A DNA stretch of 64,000 nt from Streptomyces sp. CNQ-509 (lineage in GTDB: Bacteria > Actinomycetota > Actinomycetes > Streptomycetales > Streptomycetaceae). Below, one piece after another: positions 41,807 through 50,725 of this stretch (within the stretch, counting starts at the first letter, position 1; each line of letters starts with the position of its first letter). The stretch is from positions 4,491,516 through 4,555,515 of the forward strand of contig NZ_CP011492.1 of assembly GCF_001011035.1 (NCBI RefSeq), read 5' to 3'. A program made the translations under genes and the position numbers. The notes under the pieces were generated by a model. That model was given only the letters and a program-made list of their open reading frames with translations. It was not told where the DNA came from and did no database searches.

Positions 41807-42292
41807 TTAAACAGGCACGATCAGGCGGGGTTTGCCCAGCTCGGCGGTGTAATCCAGGGTCTGCCACGTGCCCGACCCGGCGCCGCCGGCGTGCGGGAAG
41901 CCGATCGTCATCCCGCTGCGGTCGACCATGTACCGGTTACGGGCGTGGTACGCCGCGGTGTTCAGCGCCGCGGCGCGCAGCTCGACGATCTCCGTGATCC
42001 GCGCCCGGTGACGGGCAACGGCGGAGCGGGCCTCGGCCGGTTGCTGGGCGAGGGTGCCGGGCACGACCACGACGAGCTGGACCGCCGTGGTCTCGGCCAG
42101 CCATGCGAGGGCCAGGCTGTCGATGCCCAGGGCTCCGCCGAGGTAGAAGACGCGCTCGGCATCGGACGCGAAGGGCGCGAGGTAGGTGTCGAAGAGTCGG
42201 GTGTAGTCGCCGTGGGGCCGGTGTCCGGTGGCGCGCGTGCCCGTGATCGTCACTGCCTGATTCAAGATCAACTTCGTGTCACAGGTTGTCAT
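41807..42292 (-). CDS. SLOG/DprA-like nucleotide-binding protein
   Basis: The 161-residue protein starts MTTCDTKLILNQAVTITGTR. The Rossmann-like pattern of SLOG proteins is visible: VTITGTRATGHR as the first strand and loop, RVFYLGGALGIDSLALAWLA as the GGxxGID phosphate-binding turn, then QLVVVVPGTLAQQP and RNRYMVDRSGMTIGFPHAGG. SLOG domains bind nucleotide-derived ligands and occur in DprA, LOG enzymes and in bacterial conflict systems. It is coupled to an HTH gene downstream. The ATG at 42292 aligns with the expected domain start. Function unknown. Confidence 0.7.
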   Translation of the reverse strand: MTTCDTKLILNQAVTITGTRATGHRPHGDYTRLFDTYLAPFASDAERVFYLGGALGIDSLALAWLAETTAVQLVVVVPGTLAQQPAEARSAVARHRARITEIVELRAAALNTAAYHARNRYMVDRSGMTIGFPHAGGAGSGTWQTLDYTAELGKPRLIVPV

Positions 42293-42471
42293 GTGCCGCG
42301 GCGTCGGCAGGTTCGAGACGCTCACGACGTGGACCTCGACGATCTCACATCCTCCCCGCCGTACGACGTGTCCGGCGTCGGGCCGAACACTGGAAGCGGC
42401 GGTGGCGGCGGTGAGCTGCCGCACTGCGGCCGGCCAGCGCTTCGGTCCGCCTTCTCGATGGGGCGGTTCAC

Positions 42472-43317
42472 ATGAGGGAGCCCCGCCTTCCGCAGGATGA
42501 ATATCCCGGCGGGATCGATGTGACTCGGCCGCACCCGGCTCGGATGTACGACTACTACCTCGGTGGCAAGGACAACTACGCGCCCGACCGTGCGGCTGCC
42601 CAAGAAGTGATGCGGCGGGCCCCGCAGGCCGCGCCGTCGGCTCGGGCGAACCGCGCCTGGATGCACCGCGTGGTGCACTATCTGGTCCAGGAGGCGGGGG
42701 TGCGGCAGTTCCTGGATGTCGGGACCGGTATCCCGACCGAGCCGAATCTGCACCAGGTTGCGCAGGCCGCGGCGGCGGAATGCCGGGTGGTGTACGTCGA
42801 CAACGACCCCATCGTGCTTGCCCATGCCCGCGCCTTGATGGCCAGCACGGACGAGGGCCGCACCGAATATATCGACGCCGACCTGCATGAGCCGGAGGAC
42901 CTCCTGGCACAGCCCGTACTGCGGGAGACGCTGGACTTCTCCCGCCCGATCGCGCTGGTGCTGTCCGCAGTGGGGCATTTCGTGCCCGAACTGGCCAGGG
43001 CCCGCGAGGTCGTCGCGACGCTGTCCAAGCCGTTGCCGCCGGGCAGCTACCTGGCCCTCTCGCACGCTACGGCCGATTTCGACCCGAAGGTGGCCGGTGC
43101 GGCAGCGGCGGTCTACGGGGAGTCGCGGGCAACGGCGTCGATGACGCCTCGCACGCACGCGGAGGTGCTGTCCTTCTTCGACGGGTGTGCGCTGATAGAG
43201 CCCGGTGTGGCGCCGGTGAACGAGTGGCGGCCGGACGAACTGGTGCAGGTCGGTTCGGAGCGGGCGGCGTGGATCTACGGCGGCCTCGGCCGGCTGGACC
43301 GGAGGGCGGCAGCATGA
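42472..43317 (+). CDS. DUF574-type SAM-dependent methyltransferase
   Basis: The 281-residue protein has the full family pattern: TRPHPARMYDYYLGGKDNYA at the start, SAM-binding VRQFLDVGTGIPTEPNLHQV, CRVVYVDNDPIVLAHARALM with the acidic ribose-binding residue, and PIALVLSAVGHFVPE. It is intact, in contrast to the intron-split homologue at 7329-10328. Its stop overlaps the ATG of the next gene (ATGA), so the two are translationally coupled. Physiological substrates of this abundant Streptomyces family are not known. Confidence 0.88.
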   Translation: MREPRLPQDEYPGGIDVTRPHPARMYDYYLGGKDNYAPDRAAAQEVMRRAPQAAPSARANRAWMHRVVHYLVQEAGVRQFLDVGTGIPTEPNLHQVAQAAAAECRVVYVDNDPIVLAHARALMASTDEGRTEYIDADLHEPEDLLAQPVLRETLDFSRPIALVLSAVGHFVPELARAREVVATLSKPLPPGSYLALSHATADFDPKVAGAAAAVYGESRATASMTPRTHAEVLSFFDGCALIEPGVAPVNEWRPDELVQVGSERAAWIYGGLGRLDRRAAA

Positions 43318-44912
43318 GCACGAAGCCGCACAGGACCCACCACCGCACCCCGGATGACCTGTCCGCCGCCCGTCGCGGCGGGCCGGGGGAGGTGCGTGTG
43401 GCGGTGATCGGGAACACGCTGCGCCGCTTGACCACGGCCCGAATGGAGCCGCCGCCGGCACACGTTGTCCGTGGTTACGCCTGCGAGCTTCGGGATCACC
43501 TGGTCGTCCTGGTCGAACAGTGCGGGTCGGGAGGCCAGGGTGATGAGGAAGAGCTGGAGTACCTGCTGGGCGTGGGCTGGCAGTTGCTGCGGGAATTTCC
43601 CTGCCCGGAGCTGCCTGGCGATGAGGCGTGGGAGCGCACTCGCCGGCTGGGCGAGGTCACCGAGCGGCTGTTGGTCTGTTGGTGCCGGCAGCGCAGTCGC
43701 CGCGGCCGGTTCTTCATTGAGGCGGAACTTGACGGCGCTGGTTACGCCGTCGTCGACCAGACCACGGGCTCGTACGCGCACTACCGCACCGAAGACGGGG
43801 TGACATCGGTCCGGCATCTGGCGATCGCCCGTGCCCAGCAACTGGCCGACCGCCTCAACTTCCTGGCCGAGACCATGACCGCCGTTCTCGTCTCCGGGGG
43901 AGGGCCGCGCGCGGCAGGGCAGCCGCCGGGGGCGAGCGCACTGCGTACTCGCACGCGTACCGGGGACGGCCCTTTCCGCGGGTTTGACGGCGGGGCGGTG
44001 CTCTGCGAGCCGTTGGTGACCGATTTATTCGAATCGCTTCCGGCGGGAACGTATTTCATGTCCTCAGAGTTTGACGCTGCCACGGTCACGGCGCCTAGCG
44101 CGCCGAGGGTCTACGACTTCCTGCTGGGCGGCAAGGATCATTACGAATGTGACCGCCTGGCGGCTGAGAAGGTTCGTGCGGTTCTCCCCCATGCGGGGGT
44201 GGTGGCGCAGCAGAACCGGTCCTTCATGCACAGGGCTGCGGGATTCCTCGCGGAGCAGGGGGTCACGCAGTATCTGGACATTGGTACCGGCATTCCGACT
44301 TCGCCGAACCTGCATGAGGTCGTCCAGGCGCAGCAGCCCGGTGCCCGGGTGGTGTACGTGGACAACGACCAGGTGGTGATGCGGCACGCTGAGGCGTTGA
44401 TGCAGAGCACCACCGAGCAGGGCTACGTCACCTGTCTGGAGGCCGATCTGCGGGATCCTCACACCATTCTGGGGGTCTTGCGCTCCCGCGGGGACCTGGA
44501 CTTCCGTGAACCGATCGGTCTGTCACTCAACGCTGTGCTGCATTTTCTGCCTGACGCCGACGACCCTCACGGGATTGTGCGCACCTTGATGGAAGCGCTG
44601 ACCGAGAGCAGTTGGCTGACGATTTCCCACGTGACCCCCGACCTGGCGCCGAAAGACGTCGACGCGGCGGTGAAGTATTACCGCGCGGCCGGTATCCCCG
44701 CCAAGGCCCGCACGCGGACGGAGATGGCCCGGTTCTTCACCGGCCTGGCCATGGCCGAGCCGGGTATCACGCTCGTCCACCGATGGCGGCCCCAGCAGCC
44801 CGTACCTGTTCCCGCCGCGACGGCAGGCGCGGCCGGGGCCGAGGACGTGCGTGATGAGTGGGTGTCCTGCTACGGCGCGGTCGCCCGCAAGCCGGCGGGG
44901 TACGGCTCATGA
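43314..44912 (+). CDS. Two-domain protein: DUF6415-like N-terminus fused to a DUF574 methyltransferase
   Basis: The 532-residue protein carries two parts. Residues 1-235 include VIGNTLRRLTTARMEPPPAH, GVGWQLLREFPCPELPGDEA and ERTRRLGEVTERLLVCW, resembling small Streptomyces proteins of the DUF6415 type. Residues 245-532 are a DUF574 methyltransferase (TAPSAPRVYDFLLGGKDHYE, QYLDIGTGIPTSPNLHEV, ARVVYVDNDQVVMRHAEALM). An internal ATG at 44058 could start the methyltransferase alone but lacks a good ribosome binding site. I treat it as a fusion. It is coupled by ATGA overlaps to the genes on both sides. Confidence 0.8.
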   Translation: MSTKPHRTHHRTPDDLSAARRGGPGEVRVAVIGNTLRRLTTARMEPPPAHVVRGYACELRDHLVVLVEQCGSGGQGDEEELEYLLGVGWQLLREFPCPELPGDEAWERTRRLGEVTERLLVCWCRQRSRRGRFFIEAELDGAGYAVVDQTTGSYAHYRTEDGVTSVRHLAIARAQQLADRLNFLAETMTAVLVSGGGPRAAGQPPGASALRTRTRTGDGPFRGFDGGAVLCEPLVTDLFESLPAGTYFMSSEFDAATVTAPSAPRVYDFLLGGKDHYECDRLAAEKVRAVLPHAGVVAQQNRSFMHRAAGFLAEQGVTQYLDIGTGIPTSPNLHEVVQAQQPGARVVYVDNDQVVMRHAEALMQSTTEQGYVTCLEADLRDPHTILGVLRSRGDLDFREPIGLSLNAVLHFLPDADDPHGIVRTLMEALTESSWLTISHVTPDLAPKDVDAAVKYYRAAGIPAKARTRTEMARFFTGLAMAEPGITLVHRWRPQQPVPVPAATAGAAGAEDVRDEWVSCYGAVARKPAGYGS

Positions 44913-46483
44913 CGCGGCATTCCGACGGCGCGGAGCCGAGCGGGCACGGCCGTGGCCGTCGGCGACGGCACGCGACTAGGGCGTCCCTGGCCGAGGAGGC
45001 GAGCGAGCGGGCGATCCGCAGCAGGATGCAACGGGTGGCCATGGCACCGGCACTGGGCGTGCTCGCGGTTCTGGCAATGGCGTCGACCCTGCATGTCCTC
45101 GTGGGCTTCGAGCTGGTGGCCGCTTCCGCGGTGGCCTTCCCGGCCATCGGGGCCGTGCTGCTGGCGGGCGCGCGGCGCGCCCGGGCGTATGCCGCCGAGG
45201 TGCATGAGCGCACGGATGTCTTCTCCCGCCGCATGTACGAATGGCTGGCGAAGATGCAGTCGGCGGTCGACGAGGACCGCAAGAACGTCGCGGTGGCGGT
45301 GGAGCAGATCGACCGCGGTGAGACGCCCCAGCCGCCCGGCCCGCCGGCGGGGTCGGATTCGGCAGGGAAGAAAGCGGAGCCGTTCGAGGTCTTGGAGCGG
45401 GCTGTGGGCGACGGCTTCGCCGAAGCCCTTCAGGCCCTGGCCCACACGGCGGCCCGCCGGCCGGTGGGTGGGGCGGGGCAGGTGGAGGTGTTCCTCTACG
45501 TCGCCCACCGCCAGCACTCCCTGGTCACCCAATGCCTGGCCGGGCTGGACGATCTGCAAAGGAACATCGAGGACCCGGACCTCCTGGACATCGTGTTCGG
45601 GATCGACCATCTGGTGACCCGCATCCGCCGGCAGGCTGAGAGCATGGCCGTCCTCGGCGGCCGGATGCCGCGCTCGATCAGTGAGCCGGTGCTGGTGCAG
45701 ACCGTGATGCGCCAGGCGATCGGCGAGATCGAGCAGTACAAGCGGGCCCGGATGGCGCCGCTGCACCAGCGGATCGCGCTGCCCGGCTACGTCGCGGCGG
45801 ACGTGATCCACCTGCTGGCCGAACTGGCGGAGAACGCCACCGTGTTCTCCCCGCCCCAGACCCAGGTGATCTTGAGGGCCGAGCTGGTCAGCGCCGGGCT
45901 GCTCATCGAGGTAGACGACCGGGGTCTGGGCATCAAACCCGACAAACGGGTCGAGTTGAACCGGCTGCTGGCCGCACCGGACGAGGCGGATCTGCGGGAA
46001 CTGCTGCGCCAGACCCGCATCGGGCTGCTGGTGGCCGCCGTGATCGCGCAGCGGCACCAGATCAGGATCGAGCTGTACCCCAACCTCGCCGGCGGCACCC
46101 AGGCCCAGGTGCTCGTGCCCAGCGACCTGCTGACCACCGAGCCCGCTGCCCGCGTCCCGACCCTCGCCCCGGCCGCCCCGCCGCCTGTCGGCCAAGGGCC
46201 GCGGTCCGCCGTCACCGAGCTGCCCCAGCCCGCCCGCGCCGACCCGGCCCGCCAGGGCGCACCGGTTATTCCGCCCGCCCTGGCGGCGGGGCTGGCCGTG
46301 GACAAGCCGGTGCTTCCGCAGCGCAGCCGAGCACCCTCCCTCCCCCAACCGCCGGCACCTCAAGCCGACGGTGATGTGTCCGAAGGATCGGCCAACCCGA
46401 GCCTGATGGGCACTTACCTCGGCGGCGTCCGCGGCAACAGCGGCGAACACCAGGCCGGAGACACCGCCGACCCGACGGGCTGA
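44909..46483 (+). CDS. cvnA: Conservon CvnA-like sensor ATPase
   Basis: The 524-residue protein is the histidine-kinase-like member of a Streptomyces conservon. Two membrane segments lie near the N-terminus (ALGVLAVLAMASTLHVLVGF and LVAASAVAFPAIGAVLLAGA), followed by a cytoplasmic region and an HATPase domain (VIHLLAELAENATVFSPPQT as N box; LIEVDDRGLGIKPDKRVELN as D/G1 box; RIGLLVAAVIAQRHQIRIEL). The C-terminus is Pro/Ala-rich. Conservon A proteins signal to the GTPase module encoded downstream. The ATG overlaps the previous stop (ATGA). Confidence 0.88.
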   Translation: MTRHSDGAEPSGHGRGRRRRHATRASLAEEASERAIRSRMQRVAMAPALGVLAVLAMASTLHVLVGFELVAASAVAFPAIGAVLLAGARRARAYAAEVHERTDVFSRRMYEWLAKMQSAVDEDRKNVAVAVEQIDRGETPQPPGPPAGSDSAGKKAEPFEVLERAVGDGFAEALQALAHTAARRPVGGAGQVEVFLYVAHRQHSLVTQCLAGLDDLQRNIEDPDLLDIVFGIDHLVTRIRRQAESMAVLGGRMPRSISEPVLVQTVMRQAIGEIEQYKRARMAPLHQRIALPGYVAADVIHLLAELAENATVFSPPQTQVILRAELVSAGLLIEVDDRGLGIKPDKRVELNRLLAAPDEADLRELLRQTRIGLLVAAVIAQRHQIRIELYPNLAGGTQAQVLVPSDLLTTEPAARVPTLAPAAPPPVGQGPRSAVTELPQPARADPARQGAPVIPPALAAGLAVDKPVLPQRSRAPSLPQPPAPQADGDVSEGSANPSLMGTYLGGVRGNSGEHQAGDTADPTG

Positions 46484-46555
46484 CCTCCCTCTCCCAGTCG
46501 TCTCTCCCTGCCGTGCCCGGACAACGGGCCCGGCCCACGCAACGGAGCGATACCC

Positions 46556-47035
46556 ATGACCGTCACCACCCAGCGCGTCTCACCCGACGAACAGCACACC
46601 CAGGACAGCCAGGACGCCCCAAGCACGTCGGCCGGACTGGATTGGCTGCTGCAGGACTTCCTCAACCGGGTACCGCGGACTGTCGGCGCGCTGCTGTCCT
46701 CCCGCGACGGGATCCGGCTGGCCCTCGCGGGCCTGGAGGTCGACAAGGCCGACACCCTGGCCGCCATCAGCTCCGGCCTACACTCCCTGGGCCGCGGGCT
46801 GGGTGAGCTGAAGACGGGCCGCAAGGGGGTCAGGCAGATCCTCATCGAGCACGACGAGGTGCTGCTGTGCGTGATGGCCGGCGGGCAGGGCAGCCTGCTC
46901 AGCGTCGCGGCCGAGCTGGATGCCGACGTACGCATGGTCGGACACGAGATGACCCGGCTGGTCACCAGAGTAGACGAGCACCTGGCCGTGGGCGCCCGCC
47001 GCGCCGACGCCTCCGCGGGTGAGGCAGGCGTATGA
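46556..47035 (+). CDS. cvnB: Conservon CvnB-like roadblock/LC7 protein
   Basis: A 159-residue protein whose core matches the roadblock/LC7 fold: LDWLLQDFLNRVPRTVGALL, SRDGIRLALAGLEVDKADTL, and GVRQILIEHDEVLLCVMAGG. Roadblock proteins modulate small GTPases; in conservons CvnB works with the CvnD GTPase. The gene lies between cvnA-like and the DUF742 gene, with a 72-base gap from the former. The Gln/Asp/Ser-rich N-terminus precedes the domain. Confidence 0.9.
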   Translation: MTVTTQRVSPDEQHTQDSQDAPSTSAGLDWLLQDFLNRVPRTVGALLSSRDGIRLALAGLEVDKADTLAAISSGLHSLGRGLGELKTGRKGVRQILIEHDEVLLCVMAGGQGSLLSVAAELDADVRMVGHEMTRLVTRVDEHLAVGARRADASAGEAGV

Positions 47036-47036
47036 G

Positions 47037-47420
47037 ATGGCCGGCCAGGACCGCGCGCCGTGGGCCAGCGAGGCAGCCGATCACGTGCTGCGCCCGTATG
47101 TGCTCACCCGCGGGCGGACCAGGCCACGCCACCACCTGCGGCTGGTCTCCCGGCTCGTCGCCCGGCCCGGCGCCCGCCGGCCGGACACACCGGAGAAGGC
47201 GTGGGCCGTGCAGTTGTGCTCCGGCGAGGGCCGCGCGGTCGCCGAAATCGCCGCGACCTTGGGCATGCCGGTGCAGGTCACCAAGGTCGTGCTGTCCGAC
47301 CTGATCGACGCCGGCGCCCTGAAGATCGCCCACCCCCGTACATCCGATCCCGGACGAGACCCGAACACGCTGGAGGCAATCCTTGCCGGCCTACGACACC
47401 GCTTCCCTGACGCCGGCTGA
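47037..47420 (+). CDS. cvnC: Conservon CvnC-like DUF742 protein
   Basis: The 127-residue protein has the DUF742 winged-helix pattern: HVLRPYVLTRGRTRPRHHLR at the start and WAVQLCSGEGRAVAEIAATL, PVQVTKVVLSDLIDAGALKI as the helix-turn-helix part. I use the ATG at 47037, one base after the cvnB-like stop; a GTG at 47019 would overlap cvnB. It overlaps the next gene by 38 bases, so translation of the two is tightly linked. Confidence 0.88.
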   Translation: MAGQDRAPWASEAADHVLRPYVLTRGRTRPRHHLRLVSRLVARPGARRPDTPEKAWAVQLCSGEGRAVAEIAATLGMPVQVTKVVLSDLIDAGALKIAHPRTSDPGRDPNTLEAILAGLRHRFPDAG

Positions 47421-48018
47421 CCGCGCGCCCGGTGCGGTGACCGACCTCAAGGTCGTCATCGCGGGCGGCTTCGGCACCGGCAAGACCACCATGGTCGGCG
47501 CGATCAGCGAAATCCCGCCGCTGACCACAGAGGAGCAGCTCACCACCGCCAGCACGAGCGTGGACGACCTGAACGGGCTGGAGCACAAGAGCCACACCAC
47601 CGTGGCCATGGACTTCGGCCGCATCACCCTGACGACCCCGCAGCACCTCGTGATCTACCTCTTCGGCACCCCCGGCCAGGAACGCTTCCTCTACATGTGG
47701 GACGACCTCGCCCACGGCGCCGTCGGCGCAATCGTCCTGGTCGATACCCGCCGCCTGCACGTCAGCTTCACCGCGGTCAGCTACTTCGAAAGAACCACGC
47801 TGCCGTTCGTCGTCGCGGTCAACGAGTTCGACACCCCTGAGCGCCACCACTACAGCCCCGACGAGATCCGCCTGGCGCTGGAGATACCCCAGGCGGTCCC
47901 GGTCGTCACCTGCGATGCCCGCGACCTCCACTCCGCCGTGGCGGTGCTGCGCACCCTCGTCGAGCACGCCCTGACCACCGCCCGATCCCACCCCACCGCC
48001 GTTGGAGCCCGCCCGTGA
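47383..48018 (+). CDS. cvnD: Conservon CvnD-like GTPase
   Basis: The 211-residue protein is a small GTPase-like P-loop protein: DLKVVIAGGFGTGKTTMVGA as Walker A, HLVIYLFGTPGQERFLYMWD with the DxxG-equivalent GTPGQ, and PFVVAVNEFDTPERHH as the NxxD base-recognition region. The start is a TTG at 47383, supported by GGAGG seven bases upstream (47372-47376) inside the preceding gene. This is the response GTPase of the conservon. Its stop overlaps the GTG of the GAF gene. Confidence 0.88.
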   Translation: MPAYDTASLTPADRAPGAVTDLKVVIAGGFGTGKTTMVGAISEIPPLTTEEQLTTASTSVDDLNGLEHKSHTTVAMDFGRITLTTPQHLVIYLFGTPGQERFLYMWDDLAHGAVGAIVLVDTRRLHVSFTAVSYFERTTLPFVVAVNEFDTPERHHYSPDEIRLALEIPQAVPVVTCDARDLHSAVAVLRTLVEHALTTARSHPTAVGARP

Positions 48019-48620
48019 CCTTCGATGCTGCCTCCGGCCTGAACGTCCTCACCCCCGACACCGACACCGACCTTCAGCAGCGGATGGCCCGGCTCCACGG
48101 CCTCGGCCTCGGCGCGCCGGATCCGCAGTTCGACGCCTTCGCCGCCGACCTGGCCCGCGATGCCGACGTCCCGTACGCCATGGTCAACCTGCGCACCCAC
48201 TTACAGTTCTTCGCCGGCCTGCACAGCCCGCCCCCAGGCGGCGACCTCCCCGTCGTCGGCAGGCAGATGGACCACGACCACGGCTACTGCCCCGAGGTCA
48301 TCGACCGCCGAAACGCCCTGGTGTTGCCCGACGTCACCGCCCGGCCCCGCTTCGCCAGCAACCCGGTCGTCGACCTGATCGGCATCCGCACCTACGCCGG
48401 CGCCCCGCTCATCGATGAGCCGACCGGCATCGTGCTGGGCACCGTCTGCTTCGTCGGCCCCGAACCCCGCGACAAGTCCACTGGCCGGGCCGCACTGGAG
48501 TTCATCACCAACCGCCGCGACGCCCTGATGGAACTCATCTACGCCCGCGCCGCCCGGCGCCCCGCCCCGCCGACCGATCCGCCGAACTCCCGCGGCGGCA
48601 ACGACCACGCACCGCGCTGA
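48015..48620 (+). CDS. GAF domain protein of the conservon
   Basis: The 201-residue protein carries a single GAF domain (about residues 25-170): AADLARDADVPYAMVNLRTH, then QMDHDHGYCPEVIDRRNALV, LIGIRTYAGAPLIDEPTGIV and LGTVCFVGPEPR. The Cys in GYCP and the pattern of this fold suggest ligand or cofactor sensing. The start is a GTG at 48015, overlapping the GTPase stop by four bases. In several conservons the fifth gene is a P450; here it is a GAF protein. Confidence 0.85.
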   Translation: MTFDAASGLNVLTPDTDTDLQQRMARLHGLGLGAPDPQFDAFAADLARDADVPYAMVNLRTHLQFFAGLHSPPPGGDLPVVGRQMDHDHGYCPEVIDRRNALVLPDVTARPRFASNPVVDLIGIRTYAGAPLIDEPTGIVLGTVCFVGPEPRDKSTGRAALEFITNRRDALMELIYARAARRPAPPTDPPNSRGGNDHAPR

Positions 48621-48697
48621 GAACGCACCGGCCACCGGACCCGCCCCGTGGTCGCCGACAGCAAGCCGAGCAAGCCGAGATGGAGAGGGGTACGCCG

Positions 48698-49972
48698 ATG
48701 ACCGCAACGACCACGAACGCGACCGCCTTGTTCCTGACCGACGAGCACGCCGCCCTGCGCGCGAAGGTGCGCGCGTTCGCCGAGACCGAAGTCGCCCCCC
48801 GCGTAGCCGGGATGGAAACAAGCCGGCTGGTGGACGGGGACCTGTCCGCACTGATCGCCCGGCAGGGCTGGATCGGCGCAACCGTCGACCCTGCCTTCGG
48901 CGGCATGGGGGTCGGGCATCTGGCGAAGACCCTGATCATTGAGGAGCTGTCGCGGGTCAGCGGCGCCATGGGCGCGATGGTCCAGGCGTCCCAGCTCGGC
49001 ACCGCGAAGATCATCCACCACGGCAGCAAGAAGCAGCAGACCACCTGGCTGCCGAGGGTCGCCGCCGGGGAGTGCCTGCCGACGATCGCGGTCACCGAGC
49101 CCGGCTGCGGCAGCCACGTCCTGGGCATGGAGGCCGCCGGCCACCGCGACGGCGACGACTACGTGCTGTCCGGGCGGAAGGTGTACGTCGGCAACAGCCA
49201 CGTCGGCGATCTCCACGGTGTCGTCGTCCGCACCGGACCCGGCTCCCGCGGGCTGTCGGCGTTCCTCGTCGAGGCCGACCGGCCCGGCGTGAGCCTGGCC
49301 CCGCACCAGCCCGCGATGGGACTGCACGGCTTCTCCTTCGGCGAGGTGATTCTCGACGGCTGCCGGGTGCCGGCCGACAACATGATCGGCGAAGAGGGCG
49401 ACGGGCTCGACGTCGCCTACTCCTCCAGCGTGCTGTACGGGCGGCCCAACCTCGCCGCCGTCGCCTTGGGCATCCACCAGGCCATCGTCGAGCACAGTGC
49501 CGCGTTCGCCCAGGAACGCATCCGCTACGGCCGCCCGCTGGCCGAGCTGTCCACCATCCACCAGCGGCTCGGGCAGATGCAGTCGCGTCTGATGACCGCC
49601 CGCACCCTGCTCTACACCGCCGTGCACCAACTCGACTGCGGCAGCCTGTGCGACGACGACCTGATGAACGCCAAATACACCGGCGTCGAGATGCTGCTGG
49701 ACACTGCCCGCGACGGGATGCGCATCCACGCCGCGGCCGGCCTGACCGGACCCATGGACCGTTTCTTCCGCGACGCCCAGCACGTCTACGCGCCCGCCGG
49801 CACCGGCGACATCCAGCTCCACCGCCTCGGCGAGAAGGCCCTCGGCCGCACCCGCAGCCAATGGTCTGGGCACCACGCCCACCGGCCAGCACCGGTACGG
49901 ATAGCCACCCGAGTGCCGGCACCGCGAGCCAGTGCCGCCCTCGAAACGAACCGACAAGACCGAGAAGACTGA
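48698..49972 (+). CDS. Acyl-CoA dehydrogenase-family flavoprotein
   Basis: The 424-residue protein matches acyl-CoA dehydrogenases: FLTDEHAALRAKVRAFAETE at the N-terminus, the substrate and FAD-binding signature IAVTEPGCGSHVLGMEAAGH, LSGRKVYVGNSHVGD, and SFGEVILDGCRVPADNMIGE. The FAD-binding C-terminal part includes QERIRYGRPLAELSTIHQRL and YAPAGTGDIQLHRLGEKALG. The ATG at 48698 has GAGAGGGG eight bases upstream. Such enzymes in secondary-metabolism settings dehydrogenate acyl or aminoacyl thioesters. Its C-terminal 40 residues are unusual and low-complexity. Confidence 0.87.
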   Translation: MTATTTNATALFLTDEHAALRAKVRAFAETEVAPRVAGMETSRLVDGDLSALIARQGWIGATVDPAFGGMGVGHLAKTLIIEELSRVSGAMGAMVQASQLGTAKIIHHGSKKQQTTWLPRVAAGECLPTIAVTEPGCGSHVLGMEAAGHRDGDDYVLSGRKVYVGNSHVGDLHGVVVRTGPGSRGLSAFLVEADRPGVSLAPHQPAMGLHGFSFGEVILDGCRVPADNMIGEEGDGLDVAYSSSVLYGRPNLAAVALGIHQAIVEHSAAFAQERIRYGRPLAELSTIHQRLGQMQSRLMTARTLLYTAVHQLDCGSLCDDDLMNAKYTGVEMLLDTARDGMRIHAAAGLTGPMDRFFRDAQHVYAPAGTGDIQLHRLGEKALGRTRSQWSGHHAHRPAPVRIATRVPAPRASAALETNRQDRED

Positions 49973-49981
49973 CGAGAGATC

Positions 49982-50725
49982 ATGCCCCTCAGAGACGTAC
50001 TCACATGTGACCGCAACGACCCGAACGCCGACGGGCGGAGCCCCGTGGCGCTGCTGGCTGGCCCGTATGGGCCGCCGGTCCAGCCGCCCGCGCCGCTGCT
50101 GGCTCTGGAAGGCGTTCCCGGCGCTGGCGCCGGCGAGGTGGCCTACCAGATCGCCCACCAGCTGACCGACCCGAACAAGGAGAAGACGGCGAAGTACACG
50201 GTGGTGAACCTCGTGCCGGACTCCGTGCGCAGCTGGCCGGCGATGGCCACCGCCAACACCCGTCCGCTCCCGCACCTGGCCCGACACGCCGCCGGGCTCC
50301 TTCACGCCTCCGACACCATCCGCGGCCACCTCGACATCTCAGCAGCAGTCATCGCCAACCGGTGGACCAACACCTTGCTGGCCTGCCACGCCGCGGCCAG
50401 CGGCGCCACCATCCAGCAGGCGCAGACGGTACTCGACCCGGTCCGCGGATACCTGGCGAAACCCACACGCACGTTCTACCTCATCACCTCCGCTGAGACG
50501 TTGCGGAAGCGGTTGGCGGCGAAGCACGACGTCACACCGTTCGCGCAGGGACTGCTCCACGCCCGCGGCCGGCTGGAACACGTCCAGGACCACTTCAAGG
50601 CCCTGGCCGCCACCGACCCCACCAGCGTGGTTCTCCACGCCGACGGCCGAACCCCCGAGGAACTGGCCGAGGAAATCATCCGCACTGCGCAGATAGAAGC
50701 CGCCGAGATGGCCCTGCAGACCTGA
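49982..50725 (+). CDS. Thymidylate-kinase-like protein with degenerate P-loop
   Basis: The 247-residue protein has the layout of a thymidylate kinase-like P-loop protein: LLALEGVPGAGAGEVAYQIA at the Walker A position, AAVIANRWTNTLLACHAAAS as the DR/NRW region, and TRTFYLITSAETLRKRLAAK as the LID-side strand. The Walker A lysine is absent (GAGAGE instead of GxGKS/T). This suggests loss of ATP binding or a non-catalytic role. It starts nine bases after the acyl-CoA dehydrogenase stop, so the two are likely co-transcribed. Confidence 0.72.
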   Translation: MPLRDVLTCDRNDPNADGRSPVALLAGPYGPPVQPPAPLLALEGVPGAGAGEVAYQIAHQLTDPNKEKTAKYTVVNLVPDSVRSWPAMATANTRPLPHLARHAAGLLHASDTIRGHLDISAAVIANRWTNTLLACHAAASGATIQQAQTVLDPVRGYLAKPTRTFYLITSAETLRKRLAAKHDVTPFAQGLLHARGRLEHVQDHFKALAATDPTSVVLHADGRTPEELAEEIIRTAQIEAAEMALQT

